From: Paractinoplanes tereljensis
GTDB lineage: Bacteria; Actinomycetota; Actinomycetes; Mycobacteriales; Micromonosporaceae
NCBI RefSeq assembly: GCF_016862435.1
Contig: NZ_BOMY01000018.1
Location: forward strand, 62,001 to 126,000
DNA length: 64,000 bases
Reading direction: 5' to 3'
Part shown: positions 48,254 through 57,874 of the stretch, piece after piece
Layout: every line of letters starts with the position of its first letter
Numbering within the stretch: the stretch's first letter is position 1
The notes under the pieces: generated by a model
The model's database searches: none
What the model was told of the DNA's origin: nothing
Seen by the model: only the letters and a program-made list of their open reading frames with translations
Made by a program: the position numbers and the translations under genes

Positions 48254-49999
48254 ATGCCCGCTGCCCTCCGCCCGCGCGCCCTGCTCCGGCACCTGCCGCT
48301 GCTTGTCGTGCTGGCCGGAGCCGTCGGGCTGCGCGTCTGGTACGCGCTGACTTACCCGTACGCGTTCTTCTTCCCGGACAGCCGCCCCTACATGGAAGCG
48401 GCCTACCTGAGCACGCCCAACCCGGCTCGCCCGTACGGGTACTCCTGGCTGCTCAAACCCTTCCTGCACGGCCCGTACGACCGGATCGCGTTCGCCCAGC
48501 ACCTGCTCGGCGTCGTGCTCGTCGTAGTCGGGTACGTGTTCCTGGTCCGGCGCGGCGCCAAACCGTGGCTGGCCGCGCTCGCCGTGCTGCCGTTCGCGGT
48601 CGACGCCCGGGTGCTCACCATCGAGCACTTCGTGCTGGCCGAGACCGCGTACATCACGCTCACCGCCGGCGGACTGTTCCTGCTGGCCTGGCGCCGCCGA
48701 CTCGGCTGGCTGGCCGCGGCGCTGGCCGGCACCATGCTCGGCTTCGCCGCCGTCACCCGCTCGGTCGGCCTGCCGATCCTCGCGCTGGCCGTCGTCTACC
48801 TGGTGATCCGCCGGGTCGGCTGGCTGCGGCTGGTCGCCTTCGCGCTGCCGGTCGCCGGCTTCCTCGGCGGTTACCTCACCTGGTACCACCAGAGCACCGA
48901 TGTGTACGCGTTCGGGCAGTACAGCGGCCGTTTCCTGTACGCCCGGGTGATGCCGATCGCCGACTGCGACAAGCTGAAACTCACCGCCGACCAGCGCGAG
49001 CTCTGCATGCCGGACGCGCCGGCCACGTGGGTGCAGCGGCCGGACAACTACATCTGGAGCTCGCTCAGCCCGGCCCGGCGCCTCTACCCGTCCGAGACCA
49101 GCGACAAGGTCCTCGGCGACTTCGCCAACACGGTGATCAAGCAGCGCCCCGGCGCCTACGCGGCCATGGTGGCCGAACAGTCCTGGTGGCATCTGACCTG
49201 GCGGCCGCCGCTCAACTCGGACGCCGAATGCCTGGCCACCATCTGGCTGCCGCCGGCCAAGGTGGGCACCGACTGTGTGGCGCGCTACTACACGCCGGCC
49301 AGCCGGCCGGACCGGATGCCGCCCCCGCACTTCCTGGTCGACAATCCGGACGCGAGCCGGCTGGCGGCGTACGGCAAGGTCGTCACCACGCCCGGCCCGC
49401 TCTATGCCGTCGGGATACTCGCGGCCGTCGTGGCCGCCTGCTGGCGGCCGCGCCGCCGGCCGTGGCGCGAGGCGGCCGACGCGTTGCTCTTCACCGGGGC
49501 GGGTTTCGGCCTGCTGGTGGTCAGCGTCGCGACAAGCCTCTTCGATTACCGGTACGCCGAACCCGCGGTCCTGCTGATCCCGATCGGCCTGGCCCTGTCC
49601 GTCACCCGGATCGCGGCGGTGTCCGGGAAGCCGCTGCCGCCGATCCCGAAGCAGCGCTCCGCCGAACCCGACCTCCAGCCCGAACCTCAGCCACCCGCTC
49701 GGTCCGAGCCACCGCCGCCGGCCACCACCGAGCCGCAGCCGGCCAAAGCCATGGCCGACCCGGGGCCGGAGCCGGAGAAACAGGCCGAGCCGGAGGCACT
49801 TGCACAGGCCGAAGGCGATGCGCAGGCCGAAGCCGGAGCGGCGCCGGCCGTTGAGCTCGGGGCGGCGGACGAGGCCGAACCGGACGACGCGGGTGCGGAC
49901 GATCTGGCGGATCTACCGGTCTACGAGATTCCGTCGCAGGCCAAGGCTGATGACCGGGTGATTCGCGGGGTCAAACCGCGAGGCGCCTTGTCGCATTGA
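48254..49999 (+). CDS. Polytopic glycosyltransferase-like membrane protein with acidic tail
   Basis: About 581 residues from the ATG at 48254, which has GGGAAG just upstream. Roughly ten transmembrane helices occupy residues 10-460, with a loop Y-F-F-P-D-S-R-P-Y after the first helix: the Asp there matches the catalytic acid of GT-C (ArnT/PMT-like) lipid-linked sugar transferases. A large extracytoplasmic loop with four Cys (positions about 235-345) precedes the last helices. The C-terminal 110 residues form a Pro/Glu/Ala-rich, highly acidic tail. The donor and acceptor are unknown. It is convergent with mqnA. Confidence 0.72.
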   Translation: MPAALRPRALLRHLPLLVVLAGAVGLRVWYALTYPYAFFFPDSRPYMEAAYLSTPNPARPYGYSWLLKPFLHGPYDRIAFAQHLLGVVLVVVGYVFLVRRGAKPWLAALAVLPFAVDARVLTIEHFVLAETAYITLTAGGLFLLAWRRRLGWLAAALAGTMLGFAAVTRSVGLPILALAVVYLVIRRVGWLRLVAFALPVAGFLGGYLTWYHQSTDVYAFGQYSGRFLYARVMPIADCDKLKLTADQRELCMPDAPATWVQRPDNYIWSSLSPARRLYPSETSDKVLGDFANTVIKQRPGAYAAMVAEQSWWHLTWRPPLNSDAECLATIWLPPAKVGTDCVARYYTPASRPDRMPPPHFLVDNPDASRLAAYGKVVTTPGPLYAVGILAAVVAACWRPRRRPWREAADALLFTGAGFGLLVVSVATSLFDYRYAEPAVLLIPIGLALSVTRIAAVSGKPLPPIPKQRSAEPDLQPEPQPPARSEPPPPATTEPQPAKAMADPGPEPEKQAEPEALAQAEGDAQAEAGAAPAVELGAADEAEPDDAGADDLADLPVYEIPSQAKADDRVIRGVKPRGALSH

Positions 50000-50003
50000 T
50001 CGG

Positions 50004-50020
50004 GGGCGGTGGCGCCGCCC
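50004..50020. terminator. GC hairpin between convergent glycosyltransferase and mqnA genes
   Basis: GGGCGG and CCGCCC form a 6-bp stem with a 5-base loop, 5 bases after the glycosyltransferase stop. There is no T-run; a weak bidirectional terminator is likely. Confidence 0.4.
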
Positions 50021-50100
50021 GTGGATCAACCCGCGCTCTACTGGACTGCGCGAATTGGGCTTGACGGTCTGCGCCGTACGATCCGGAATCTGGTTTTGAT

Positions 50101-50961
<861 letters not shown>

Positions 50962-51023
50962 CTATCCCCCACCGGTTGCCATCCACCGCTGGGTGGGGGC
51001 GGGGTGTCTCACATCGCACGCAC

Positions 51024-51063
51024 CTTCTTGCTAAAGTCTTTTGCAAAAGTCTTTAGCAAGAAG
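51024..51063. promoter_or_regulatory. 40-bp palindrome at the start of the AlbA_2 regulator gene
   Basis: Outer arms CTTCTTGCTAAAG and CTTTAGCAAGAAG (13 bp, perfect) enclose a 12-bp palindrome CTTTTGCAAAAG; only the two flanking T residues (51037, 51050) fail to pair. It also reads as two AAAGTCTTT direct copies. It ends 7 bases before the ATG at 51071 and overlaps the ribosome site GAAGG, so binding or RNA folding there would block expression. Confidence 0.85.
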
Positions 51064-51070
51064 GTTGCGG

Positions 51071-52798
51071 ATGGACAAGCAGCAACTGACGAGGCTCGTC
51101 GACCTGCTTCGCCGCTCGGGCAGTGATCTCTGTGACGTCGAGGTCAAAGCAGCGGCCGGCGGTCTTCCGAAGGCCTTGCGCGACACCTTGAGCGCCTTCA
51201 GCAACGACCGGGGCGGCACCGTCATCCTAGGGCTCGAGGAAGGCAACGAATTTCGTCCGGCCAACGGATTCGATGCTGCCAAGACCTCCAGTGCGCTCGC
51301 ATCAACGTGCAACGACGAACTCCAGCCGCCAGTACGGACGGAGATCGAGATCGTCGAGTTCGAGGACGCGCTGGTGGTCGTCGCCGAGATCAGCGAACTC
51401 GATCCCCGCTTCAAGCCCTGTTTCGTCGCTGCCAGGGGCGAGTACAACGGCTCATTCACCCGCGGCGGAGACGGGGACCGGCGGCTCACCGACTTCGAGA
51501 TTCACCTTCTACACACGAATCGTGGTCAGCCCAACGACGACCGCCAACCGGTGGCCGCCGCCACGCTCGCGGATCTCGACGCTGCTGAGACGCAAGTGCT
51601 GGTCACTCGGGTCCGCCAGCGACAGCCACGTGCATTCGCAAACCTTGACGAAAGCCAGATTCTGCGTCGACTCAACGTCGTAGCCGAGGACGAGGAGGGC
51701 ATCGTCCGTCCTACTCTGGGCGGCCTACTCGCGCTCGGCACCTACCCTCAGCAATTCTTCCCTCAGCTCAACGCCACACTGGTGGCGTACCCCGGTAAGT
51801 CAGCCGCCGATGTGCCGGCAAATGGACCGCGCTTTCTCGACAATCGTTCCTTCGACGGCCCGATCCCGGTGATCGTTGACGAGGTTGTCACAGCTGTGCT
51901 TCGCAACACCTCGGTGCGGTCCTTCGTGGACGGAAACGGCCGAACCGACGTCTACGACTATCCGGCTGAGGTGGTCCGCGAGGCGGTTGCGAACGCTCTG
52001 CTGCACCGTGACTACTCAACCTATTCACGCGGTACTCCGGTCCAGATCACGCTCTACGCAGACCGGCTGGTCATCGCGAATCCGGGCGGTCTATTCGGCG
52101 CAGTAACCGAGGACGATCTGGGCGGCGAAGGCGTCACCTCGAGCCGTAACCCGGTGCTGGCTAAGCTACTGCAGGACATCCGCCTGCCCGAGACCGGCCG
52201 GATGGCATGCGAGAACCGGGCCAGCGGCATTCCGACCATGCTTCGAGAACTCCGCCGAGCGGGTTCACCTCCGCCGGAATTTCACAATCGGATCACGCGG
52301 TTCAAGGTGGTTTTGCCCCGGCATGCCCTACTCGACGACGCGACCACGGCGTGGATCGTCAGTCTGGGGCAGAGCGGACTGACTACCTCTCAGCACCTTG
52401 CTCTCGCCGAGATGCGCACTGGCCGTACGGTCACCAACGGCACCATGCGCAATCTCGGCCTGGAAGCCCATCGAGCAACAAGCGAATTGTCCGATCTTGT
52501 GAACCGCGGAGTCGCCGTGCGAATCGGCGAGCGGCGCCACGCTCGTTACGTTCTCGCACCTGAGGCCGATGATCCGACGCCGAGCCGGGCCGATGGCACA
52601 CCTGAGGAATTGGTGTGGCGCACCCTGGCGGACGGGACTGAACTGAGTCGCCGCGATATCGAACAGCGCACCGGGCTCAGCTACATGAAGGTGCTACGCG
52701 CGCTGAAGGCACTTGAGGATTCCGGTCGGGTGACTCCGACGGCGCCGGGCCGCTCACCGCTCCGCCGGTACCGGCGCAACGGCCCTGGCCTCTGGTGA
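51071..52798 (+). CDS. AlbA_2/Schlafen-type DNA-binding protein with HATPase domain
   Basis: About 575 residues from the ATG at 51071. An N-terminal AlbA_2 domain (EVKAAAGG near residue 24, FSNDRGGTVILGLEE near 45-60) is followed by an HATPase_c_4-type ATP-binding region (REAVANALLHRDYS near 305, VIANPGGLFGA) and C-terminal winged-helix segments (RRDIEQRTGLSYMKVLRALK). Proteins with this build are transcription regulators or stress/defence-linked factors of poorly known role (COG2865-like). GC is a little lower than in its neighbours, hinting at transfer. The 40-bp palindrome at its start points to autoregulation. The 3' end overlaps the convergent MFS gene by 45 bases. Confidence 0.85.
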   Translation: MDKQQLTRLVDLLRRSGSDLCDVEVKAAAGGLPKALRDTLSAFSNDRGGTVILGLEEGNEFRPANGFDAAKTSSALASTCNDELQPPVRTEIEIVEFEDALVVVAEISELDPRFKPCFVAARGEYNGSFTRGGDGDRRLTDFEIHLLHTNRGQPNDDRQPVAAATLADLDAAETQVLVTRVRQRQPRAFANLDESQILRRLNVVAEDEEGIVRPTLGGLLALGTYPQQFFPQLNATLVAYPGKSAADVPANGPRFLDNRSFDGPIPVIVDEVVTAVLRNTSVRSFVDGNGRTDVYDYPAEVVREAVANALLHRDYSTYSRGTPVQITLYADRLVIANPGGLFGAVTEDDLGGEGVTSSRNPVLAKLLQDIRLPETGRMACENRASGIPTMLRELRRAGSPPPEFHNRITRFKVVLPRHALLDDATTAWIVSLGQSGLTTSQHLALAEMRTGRTVTNGTMRNLGLEAHRATSELSDLVNRGVAVRIGERRHARYVLAPEADDPTPSRADGTPEELVWRTLADGTELSRRDIEQRTGLSYMKVLRALKALEDSGRVTPTAPGRSPLRRYRRNGPGLW

Positions 52799-53980
52799 TT
52801 CGACACCGACCTTGACGGACTCGCGGCGGACCAGTGGGAAGCCGATCAGGGACGCGGTCAGGCCGATGGCACCGGTTGCGGCCACCAGCCAGCGGGGGTC
52901 GACGTGTTCGACCAGGGGGCCGGCCGCGGCCAGGCCGAGCAGGCCCGCCGTCTGCATGGCGGAGGTCACGGCGGCGAAGGCGCGGCCGTGTGCGGCCGAG
53001 GGGACGCGCCCGGCGATGATCACCATGACGAAGACGTTGATGCCGGCGTTGAAGACGCCGCCGATCAGCCACAGCGGAATCAGCGCGGTCGCGCCGGTGA
53101 CCAGGGCGCCCGCGAACAGCGGAACGCACGAGCCGGCCGTGATCAGCATCAGGGCCGGGACGGTGATGCGGGCCCTGGAGACCCGCCCGAAGAGCACGCT
53201 GCCGAGCAGCATGCCGGCCGGCCACGCCGCGGTCACCAGGCCGAACATGGTCGTGGAGGCGTGCAGGGTGTCGCGGATGAAGAAGACCTCGACCACGTTG
53301 ATCGCACTCACCCCGACCATGACCGCGGCCATCGCTCCGATCATCACGGTGAGTGCGCGGTCGTCCCGTACCTTGAAGTGGGATTTTTCGGTCTTCGCCA
53401 GGGTTTTCTGGTGGCGCCGGGTCTTGATCACCAGGCCGGCCACGACCAGGGCGAGGTAACTCACCGCGTCGAGCAGCAGCGGCGTCCGCGAGCCGGTCTG
53501 GCCGACCAGGATGCCGGCCAGCGCCGGGGCGATCAGCATGCCGATCACGCCGGCGGTCTGGTTGAGGCCGCTCGCCTTGGCCAGGTCGTCCGGGCGGACC
53601 ATGCGCGGGATCAGCGCCGCGAGGGTCGGCTGGGTGACGGCCAGGCCAGCGGCGAGGAGCGCGACCAGCCCGATGATCGCGACCGGATGCTGCACGAAGG
53701 CCAGCGCGACGCAGATCAGCGACTGCACGAAACCGGCCGTGATCAGCACGACCCGGCTGTCGGCCCGGTCGGCGATGCGCCCGCCGATCGGGGCGAGCAG
53801 GGCCAGCGGCAGGCTCGCCGCCACCAGCAGGCCGGAGACGGCCAGGCCGCCGTGCCCGCGCTGCTGCAGAACGAGGGCGAGCGTGGTGGCGGCGAGGAAG
53901 TCGCCGCACACCGAGACGGCACGGGCCGCCGAGACCAGATAGACGTCCGCCCAGCGCGACTCACCAGATGTGAAGGACAT
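52754..53980 (-). CDS. MFS exporter controlled by the adjacent ArsR regulator
   Basis: A 408-residue major facilitator with 12 predicted helices. The loop signature GGRIADRADSRVV after helix 2 and the mid-loop lysine-rich KTRRHQKTLAKTEK place it in the EntS/drug-exporter-like group. The ATG at 53980 is used; a GTG at 54001 or TTG at 54016 in frame is possible. The start codon lies inside a 44-bp inverted repeat that also holds the only nearby AAGGA. It follows the ArsR gene by 44 bases on the same strand, so export of a compound sensed by that regulator is likely. Confidence 0.88.
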   Translation of the reverse strand: MSFTSGESRWADVYLVSAARAVSVCGDFLAATTLALVLQQRGHGGLAVSGLLVAASLPLALLAPIGGRIADRADSRVVLITAGFVQSLICVALAFVQHPVAIIGLVALLAAGLAVTQPTLAALIPRMVRPDDLAKASGLNQTAGVIGMLIAPALAGILVGQTGSRTPLLLDAVSYLALVVAGLVIKTRRHQKTLAKTEKSHFKVRDDRALTVMIGAMAAVMVGVSAINVVEVFFIRDTLHASTTMFGLVTAAWPAGMLLGSVLFGRVSRARITVPALMLITAGSCVPLFAGALVTGATALIPLWLIGGVFNAGINVFVMVIIAGRVPSAAHGRAFAAVTSAMQTAGLLGLAAAGPLVEHVDPRWLVAATGAIGLTASLIGFPLVRRESVKVGVESPEARAVAPVPAER

Positions 53981-54007
53981 ACTTCGAAAGTATTCCTTCA
54001 CATCTGG
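53964..54007. promoter_or_regulatory. 44-bp inverted repeat spanning the MFS exporter start
   Basis: Perfect arms CCAGATGTGAAGGA and TCCTTCACATCTGG (14 bp) flank an inner ATACTT-CGA-AAGTAT dyad with a single unpaired base. It lies after the ArsR stop and covers the exporter ATG (53980-53978) and the AAGGA upstream of it. It may be the ArsR operator, or an mRNA hairpin hiding the start, or both. Confidence 0.85.
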
Positions 54008-54024
54008 TTCGCACAAGCCCCCGG

Positions 54025-54600
54025 TTACGTCCTGTCGGGCTCCGGATAGGCGGCCATCGAGAACGCGACTCGCCGCGCACCTTCCGGCGCGGAGTCCTGC
54101 CGTTCCCGGATCCCGTACGGCTCGATCAGCTCGGTGATCTTCTCGACCAGCGCCTTGAGCTCGTCGGTGGTGATCAGCAGCCGGTCACCACGCATCGCAC
54201 CGACCCGCCGCCACTCCTCCGGCTCGGTGCCGAGCCGGGAGAACCAGTCCCGGGCCCGCTCCAGATCACGGTTCAGATAGAGGTCGACAAGCGCACGAGC
54301 GGCCGCGTTGGCGGCCGGCTCGGCCATGTCCGGGTCGATCCGAAGCCCGGCGGCCACGCTGCGCCAGAGGCGCTCCCGCCCGTCCCCCCGGCTCGGCGCC
54401 TGCTCAACAAGGCCGTATTTGGCCAGCTCACGAAGGTGATAGCTGGTGGCACTCGGGGAGAGCCCGACCATGCTCGCGCACTCGGTAGCGGTGACCGCCG
54501 CCCCGGAGTCGTTCAAGTACTCGACGATCTCGATCCGAGCCGGATGAGAAAGCGCCCGCATCACCCGCGGATCACTGACCCGCACCCCACGCTCCGCCAT
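54025..54600 (-). CDS. ArsR-type winged-helix regulator
   Basis: A 191-residue regulator (ATG at 54600; 54609 also possible). The N-terminal winged helix spans about 10-85 (ALSHPARIEIVEYLND, then GLSPSATSYHLRELAKYGLV as recognition helix). No metal-binding Cys cluster is present, so it is not a metal sensor. The C-terminal 100 residues form a helical domain with RARDWFSRLG and FSMAAYPEPDRT, as in regulators that precede MFS exporters in actinobacteria. It heads the regulator-exporter unit. Confidence 0.88.
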   Translation of the reverse strand: MAERGVRVSDPRVMRALSHPARIEIVEYLNDSGAAVTATECASMVGLSPSATSYHLRELAKYGLVEQAPSRGDGRERLWRSVAAGLRIDPDMAEPAANAAARALVDLYLNRDLERARDWFSRLGTEPEEWRRVGAMRGDRLLITTDELKALVEKITELIEPYGIRERQDSAPEGARRVAFSMAAYPEPDRT

Positions 54601-54803
54601 GCCACCCATTCTTCAGCTAGCGAGACCCGACCAAGCCGCGGGCCGCGGGAAAATCGGTGGACAAGGGGTGGGTGGGGCGTAACGTTTAGGGCCGCTTGAC
54701 GGCCGTGGTGAGCATGCACCGCAGCGGACGTCCTCCGCGCCGTGGACCGGTGGCCGGTCTCGGATACGCGAGCAGCCCGCAAAGCCTGTGTTGAGGATGA
54801 CCC

Positions 54804-56795
54804 TTGCCTGCCTTTGATCTGGATACCGAACTCGCCGCCGAACGAACCCACCTGCGCGAGTCCCGCGCCGCGCTGGCCCGGATGCGGGGCCGTGCCGAGG
54901 CCCTCTTCTCCACCGGTGACAAGGTCGCCGGCGACGCCTACACCGCCGAGCAGCTCGGCCGGCACATGGCCCGCCGGGTGCTGGAGCTGGCCGACGACCC
55001 GACCACCCCGCTGTTCTTCGGACGCCTCGACATCGAGGAGTCCGCCTATCACGTCGGGCGCCGGCACGTGACCGACGACTCCGGCGAGCCGATGGTGCTC
55101 GATTGGCGCGCGCCGCTGTCCCGGTCGTTCTATCGGGCCAGCGTGCGCGATCCGCAGGGGGTGTCGACCAGGCGCCGGTTCGGGTTCGTGAAGGGCGAGC
55201 TGACCAGCTTCGAGGACGAGCATCTCGACCGCGGCGAGGAGCTGGGCACCTCCAGCCGCATCCTGACCGCCGAGATCGAGCGGCCACGCGTCGGGCCGAT
55301 GCGCGACATCGTGGCGACCATCCAGCCCGAGCAGGACGAGCTGGTCCGGGCCGATCTGGCCGATTCGATCTGCGTGCAGGGCGCGCCGGGCACCGGTAAG
55401 ACCGCGGTCGGCCTGCACCGGGCCGCCTTCCTGCTCTACCTGCACCGGGAACGGCTGAAGCGCTCGGGCGTGCTGATCGTCGGCCCGAACGCGGCGTTCC
55501 TGTCGTACATCTCGGCGGTCCTGCCGGCGCTCGGCGAGGTCGAGGTCAAGCAGGCCACTGTGGACGATCTGGTCGGCCGAGTCGCGGTCAAGGCAACCGA
55601 TAACGACAAAGCCACAAACATCAAGCACGACGTACGGATGGCAGAGGTGCTCCGCAAAGCGTTGTGGCGCCGGATCGCCAAGCCGGCCGAACCGATCATG
55701 GTGTCGGACGGCTCCTACCGCTGGCGGATCGACACCGAGCCGCTGCGCCGGATCGTCGACGAGGCCCGCCGCGAAGGGCTGCCCTACCAGCTGGGGCGCG
55801 AACGCGTGCTGGCCCGGGTGGTCGGCCTCCTGCAACGGCAGTCGGAGTACCGCACCGGCAACTCACCGGGCGAGACCTGGCTGCGCAAGATGGCCCGGAT
55901 CGCGCCGGTCAAGGAGTTCCTGGACCACTCCTGGCCGGCCGTGACCCCCGAGTCGCTGGTCCTGGAGGTGCTGCTCGACCCGGCCGACGACCTGCTCACC
56001 GCCGAGGAGCAGGAGGCGATCCGCTGGACCAAGGCGCCGAAGACCGCCAAGTCGGCGAAGTTCAGCGCGGCCGACCTGGTGCTGATCGACGAGGCGGCCG
56101 GGCTGCTGGAACGGGAGACCAGCTTCGGGCACGTGGTGGTGGACGAGGCGCAGGACCTGTCGCCGATGCAGGCGCGGGCGATCGCCCGGCGCAGCGAGCA
56201 CGGCTCGATCACCCTGCTCGGCGACCTGGCGCAGGGGACCGCGCCGTGGGCGGCCGCGGACTGGCGGGACACCCTCGCCCACCTCGGCAAACCGGACGCC
56301 GCGGTGGTACCGCTGACCATTGGCTTCCGGGTGCCGGCCGTGGTGGTCGAGCTGGCCAACCGGCTGCTGTCGGCCCTCGATGTGGCCGTGCCGGAGGCGG
56401 TGTCGCTGCGCCGGGACGGCGATCTGTCCATCGTGGCGGCGACCGATCTCGACGGGCAGACGCTGGTCGAGGTGACCGCGGCGCTCGATCACGAGGGTTC
56501 GGTCGCGCTGATCGCGGCCGACACCGCGGTGGCCCGGCTGAGTGCGCATCTGACGGCGGCCGGAATCGAGATCGCGACGCCGGACGACGTCGACTCCGAG
56601 GCGCGCGTCACGGTGGTGCCGGCGTCGGTGGCCAAGGGCTTGGAGTACGACCATGTCGTGGTCCACGAACCGGCGGACATCGTGGCGGCCGAGACCCGTG
56701 GACTCAACCGGCTCTACGTGGTGCTGACCCGCGCGGTGTCCCGGCTGTCCGTCGTACACCAGAAGCCGCTGCCGGCGGCCCTTACAGCGGCTTGA
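54804..56795 (+). CDS. helR: HelD/HelR-type RNA polymerase-associated ATPase
   Basis: A 663-residue UvrD-like ATPase. An N-terminal charged coiled coil (residues 5-55), Walker A QGAPGTGKTAVGL with Lys199, motif II VVVDEAQDL with Asp447 and a C-terminal helicase lobe (KGLEYDHVVVHEPA) match HelD proteins, which pry RNA polymerase off DNA. Actinobacterial HelR members also displace rifamycin from the polymerase; which subgroup this is cannot be proven here. The start appears to be TTG at 54804 with GAGGATG upstream, since no in-frame ATG exists nearby. I see no clear rifamycin-associated inverted repeat in the 194-base upstream region. Confidence 0.85.
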   Translation: MPAFDLDTELAAERTHLRESRAALARMRGRAEALFSTGDKVAGDAYTAEQLGRHMARRVLELADDPTTPLFFGRLDIEESAYHVGRRHVTDDSGEPMVLDWRAPLSRSFYRASVRDPQGVSTRRRFGFVKGELTSFEDEHLDRGEELGTSSRILTAEIERPRVGPMRDIVATIQPEQDELVRADLADSICVQGAPGTGKTAVGLHRAAFLLYLHRERLKRSGVLIVGPNAAFLSYISAVLPALGEVEVKQATVDDLVGRVAVKATDNDKATNIKHDVRMAEVLRKALWRRIAKPAEPIMVSDGSYRWRIDTEPLRRIVDEARREGLPYQLGRERVLARVVGLLQRQSEYRTGNSPGETWLRKMARIAPVKEFLDHSWPAVTPESLVLEVLLDPADDLLTAEEQEAIRWTKAPKTAKSAKFSAADLVLIDEAAGLLERETSFGHVVVDEAQDLSPMQARAIARRSEHGSITLLGDLAQGTAPWAAADWRDTLAHLGKPDAAVVPLTIGFRVPAVVVELANRLLSALDVAVPEAVSLRRDGDLSIVAATDLDGQTLVEVTAALDHEGSVALIAADTAVARLSAHLTAAGIEIATPDDVDSEARVTVVPASVAKGLEYDHVVVHEPADIVAAETRGLNRLYVVLTRAVSRLSVVHQKPLPAALTAA

Positions 56796-57195
56796 TCCAG
56801 CGCGACCATTCCGCCTGGCGGCGATAGCCGCCGACGGCCCACGCACCGTGCGCATCCGCGTTGTCGTCGAGCACCATGGCGTCGGCGCGGGTGCCGCCGA
56901 GCGCCCGGAAGCGTTCCTCGGCCGCCTCGATGAGCGCGCGCCCGATGCCCTGCCGGCGCCGGGCCGGCGCGACCGCGAGCCGGTAGAGGTGGCACCGCCA
57001 GCCGTCCCACCCAGCGATCACCGAGCCGACGATCTCGTCGCCGTCCACCGCGACGATGAGTGCGTCCGGGTCGCGTTCGTACAGCGAGTCAAGAGCGGCC
57101 CGGGAATCGGCCGGCCGGTTGTCGTTCTCGGCCGCCACCTGCCAGAAGTCCAAGATGTCGGCCAGCTCGGCGGCCAGCGCCGGTCGAAGATCCAT
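56782..57195 (-). CDS. GNAT family N-acetyltransferase
   Basis: A 137-residue single-domain acetyltransferase. The acetyl-CoA motif RRRQGIGRALIEAAEERF lies near residue 82 and the GGYRR near the C-terminus closes the fold. Acceptor unknown. Its 3' end overlaps the convergent HelR-like gene by 14 bases. It is divergent from the HTH/ABC operon at 57254. Confidence 0.9.
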   Translation of the reverse strand: MDLRPALAAELADILDFWQVAAENDNRPADSRAALDSLYERDPDALIVAVDGDEIVGSVIAGWDGWRCHLYRLAVAPARRRQGIGRALIEAAEERFRALGGTRADAMVLDDNADAHGAWAVGGYRRQAEWSRWIKPL

Positions 57196-57253
57196 AAACC
57201 AAGTCTACTTTATGGCAAAAACCTCTTTGACTTTGTGTTGTAAAGTTCTTTGC

Positions 57254-57874
57254 ATGGACCCCGAGGATGACCAGGCACCCGCCGATCCGCTCGCGCTGAT
57301 CGAGCGGGAGCGCGCCAATCTCGTCCGCCAGATCGCCCCGGACCCCCGGTTGATGTATTGGCCGTGGGGCTTCGCCTGGCTGATCGGCTTCACCCTGTTC
57401 TTCCTGCGCTACGGCCCCGACGGCAGGGTCTACGTCGACCTGCCCGACTGGTTGCCGCTGGTCGTGCTGATGTTGCTGTTCATCGCGGCCGGCATCACCA
57501 CCGGCTTCGCCGGCAGCCGGTCGGTGCGGCGCACCAGCGGACCGACCTCCCGGGCCGGCCGGCTTTACGGCATCTCCTGGTCGATCTCCTTCTTCAGCCT
57601 CTCGGTGCTCTTCGGGCGGATCGCCAACGATCTGTCCGAGGCGCAGGCCGGCCTGCTCTGGGCCGGCGGCATGGTCGCGCTCACCGGCACGCTGCACATG
57701 GCCGGCAGCGCGATCTGGCAGGACCGTCAGCTGTTCGTGCTCGGCGCCTGGACCAGTTTGATCAACATCCTCGGCATCGCGGCCGGCCCGGGCTGGCACT
57801 CGCTGATCGTGGCGGTCGGCGGGGGCGCCGGCATGATCGTGGCCGGCTTCCTGGGCTGGAGGCGGCTGCGGTGA
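57254..57874 (+). CDS. Five-helix membrane protein, first gene of the HTH/ABC operon
   Basis: A 206-residue integral membrane protein: an acidic N-terminal 40 residues (MDPEDDQAPADPLALIERER), then about five transmembrane helices from residue 36. The ATG at 57254 has no Shine-Dalgarno but lies 7 bases after TAAAGT, a good -10, so the mRNA may be leaderless. Its TGA overlaps the GTG of the HTH gene. Family not recognised; such proteins often accompany a small winged-helix regulator and an ABC exporter, and could sense or anchor. Confidence 0.75.
   Translation: MDPEDDQAPADPLALIERERANLVRQIAPDPRLMYWPWGFAWLIGFTLFFLRYGPDGRVYVDLPDWLPLVVLMLLFIAAGITTGFAGSRSVRRTSGPTSRAGRLYGISWSISFFSLSVLFGRIANDLSEAQAGLLWAGGMVALTGTLHMAGSAIWQDRQLFVLGAWTSLINILGIAAGPGWHSLIVAVGGGAGMIVAGFLGWRRLR

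Noticed and set aside
54610..54803. Rifamycin-associated element upstream of the HelR-like gene
   Set aside because: No convincing inverted repeat of that type was found; a CCGCGG repeat at about 54636-54648 has no loop and is simple GC sequence.
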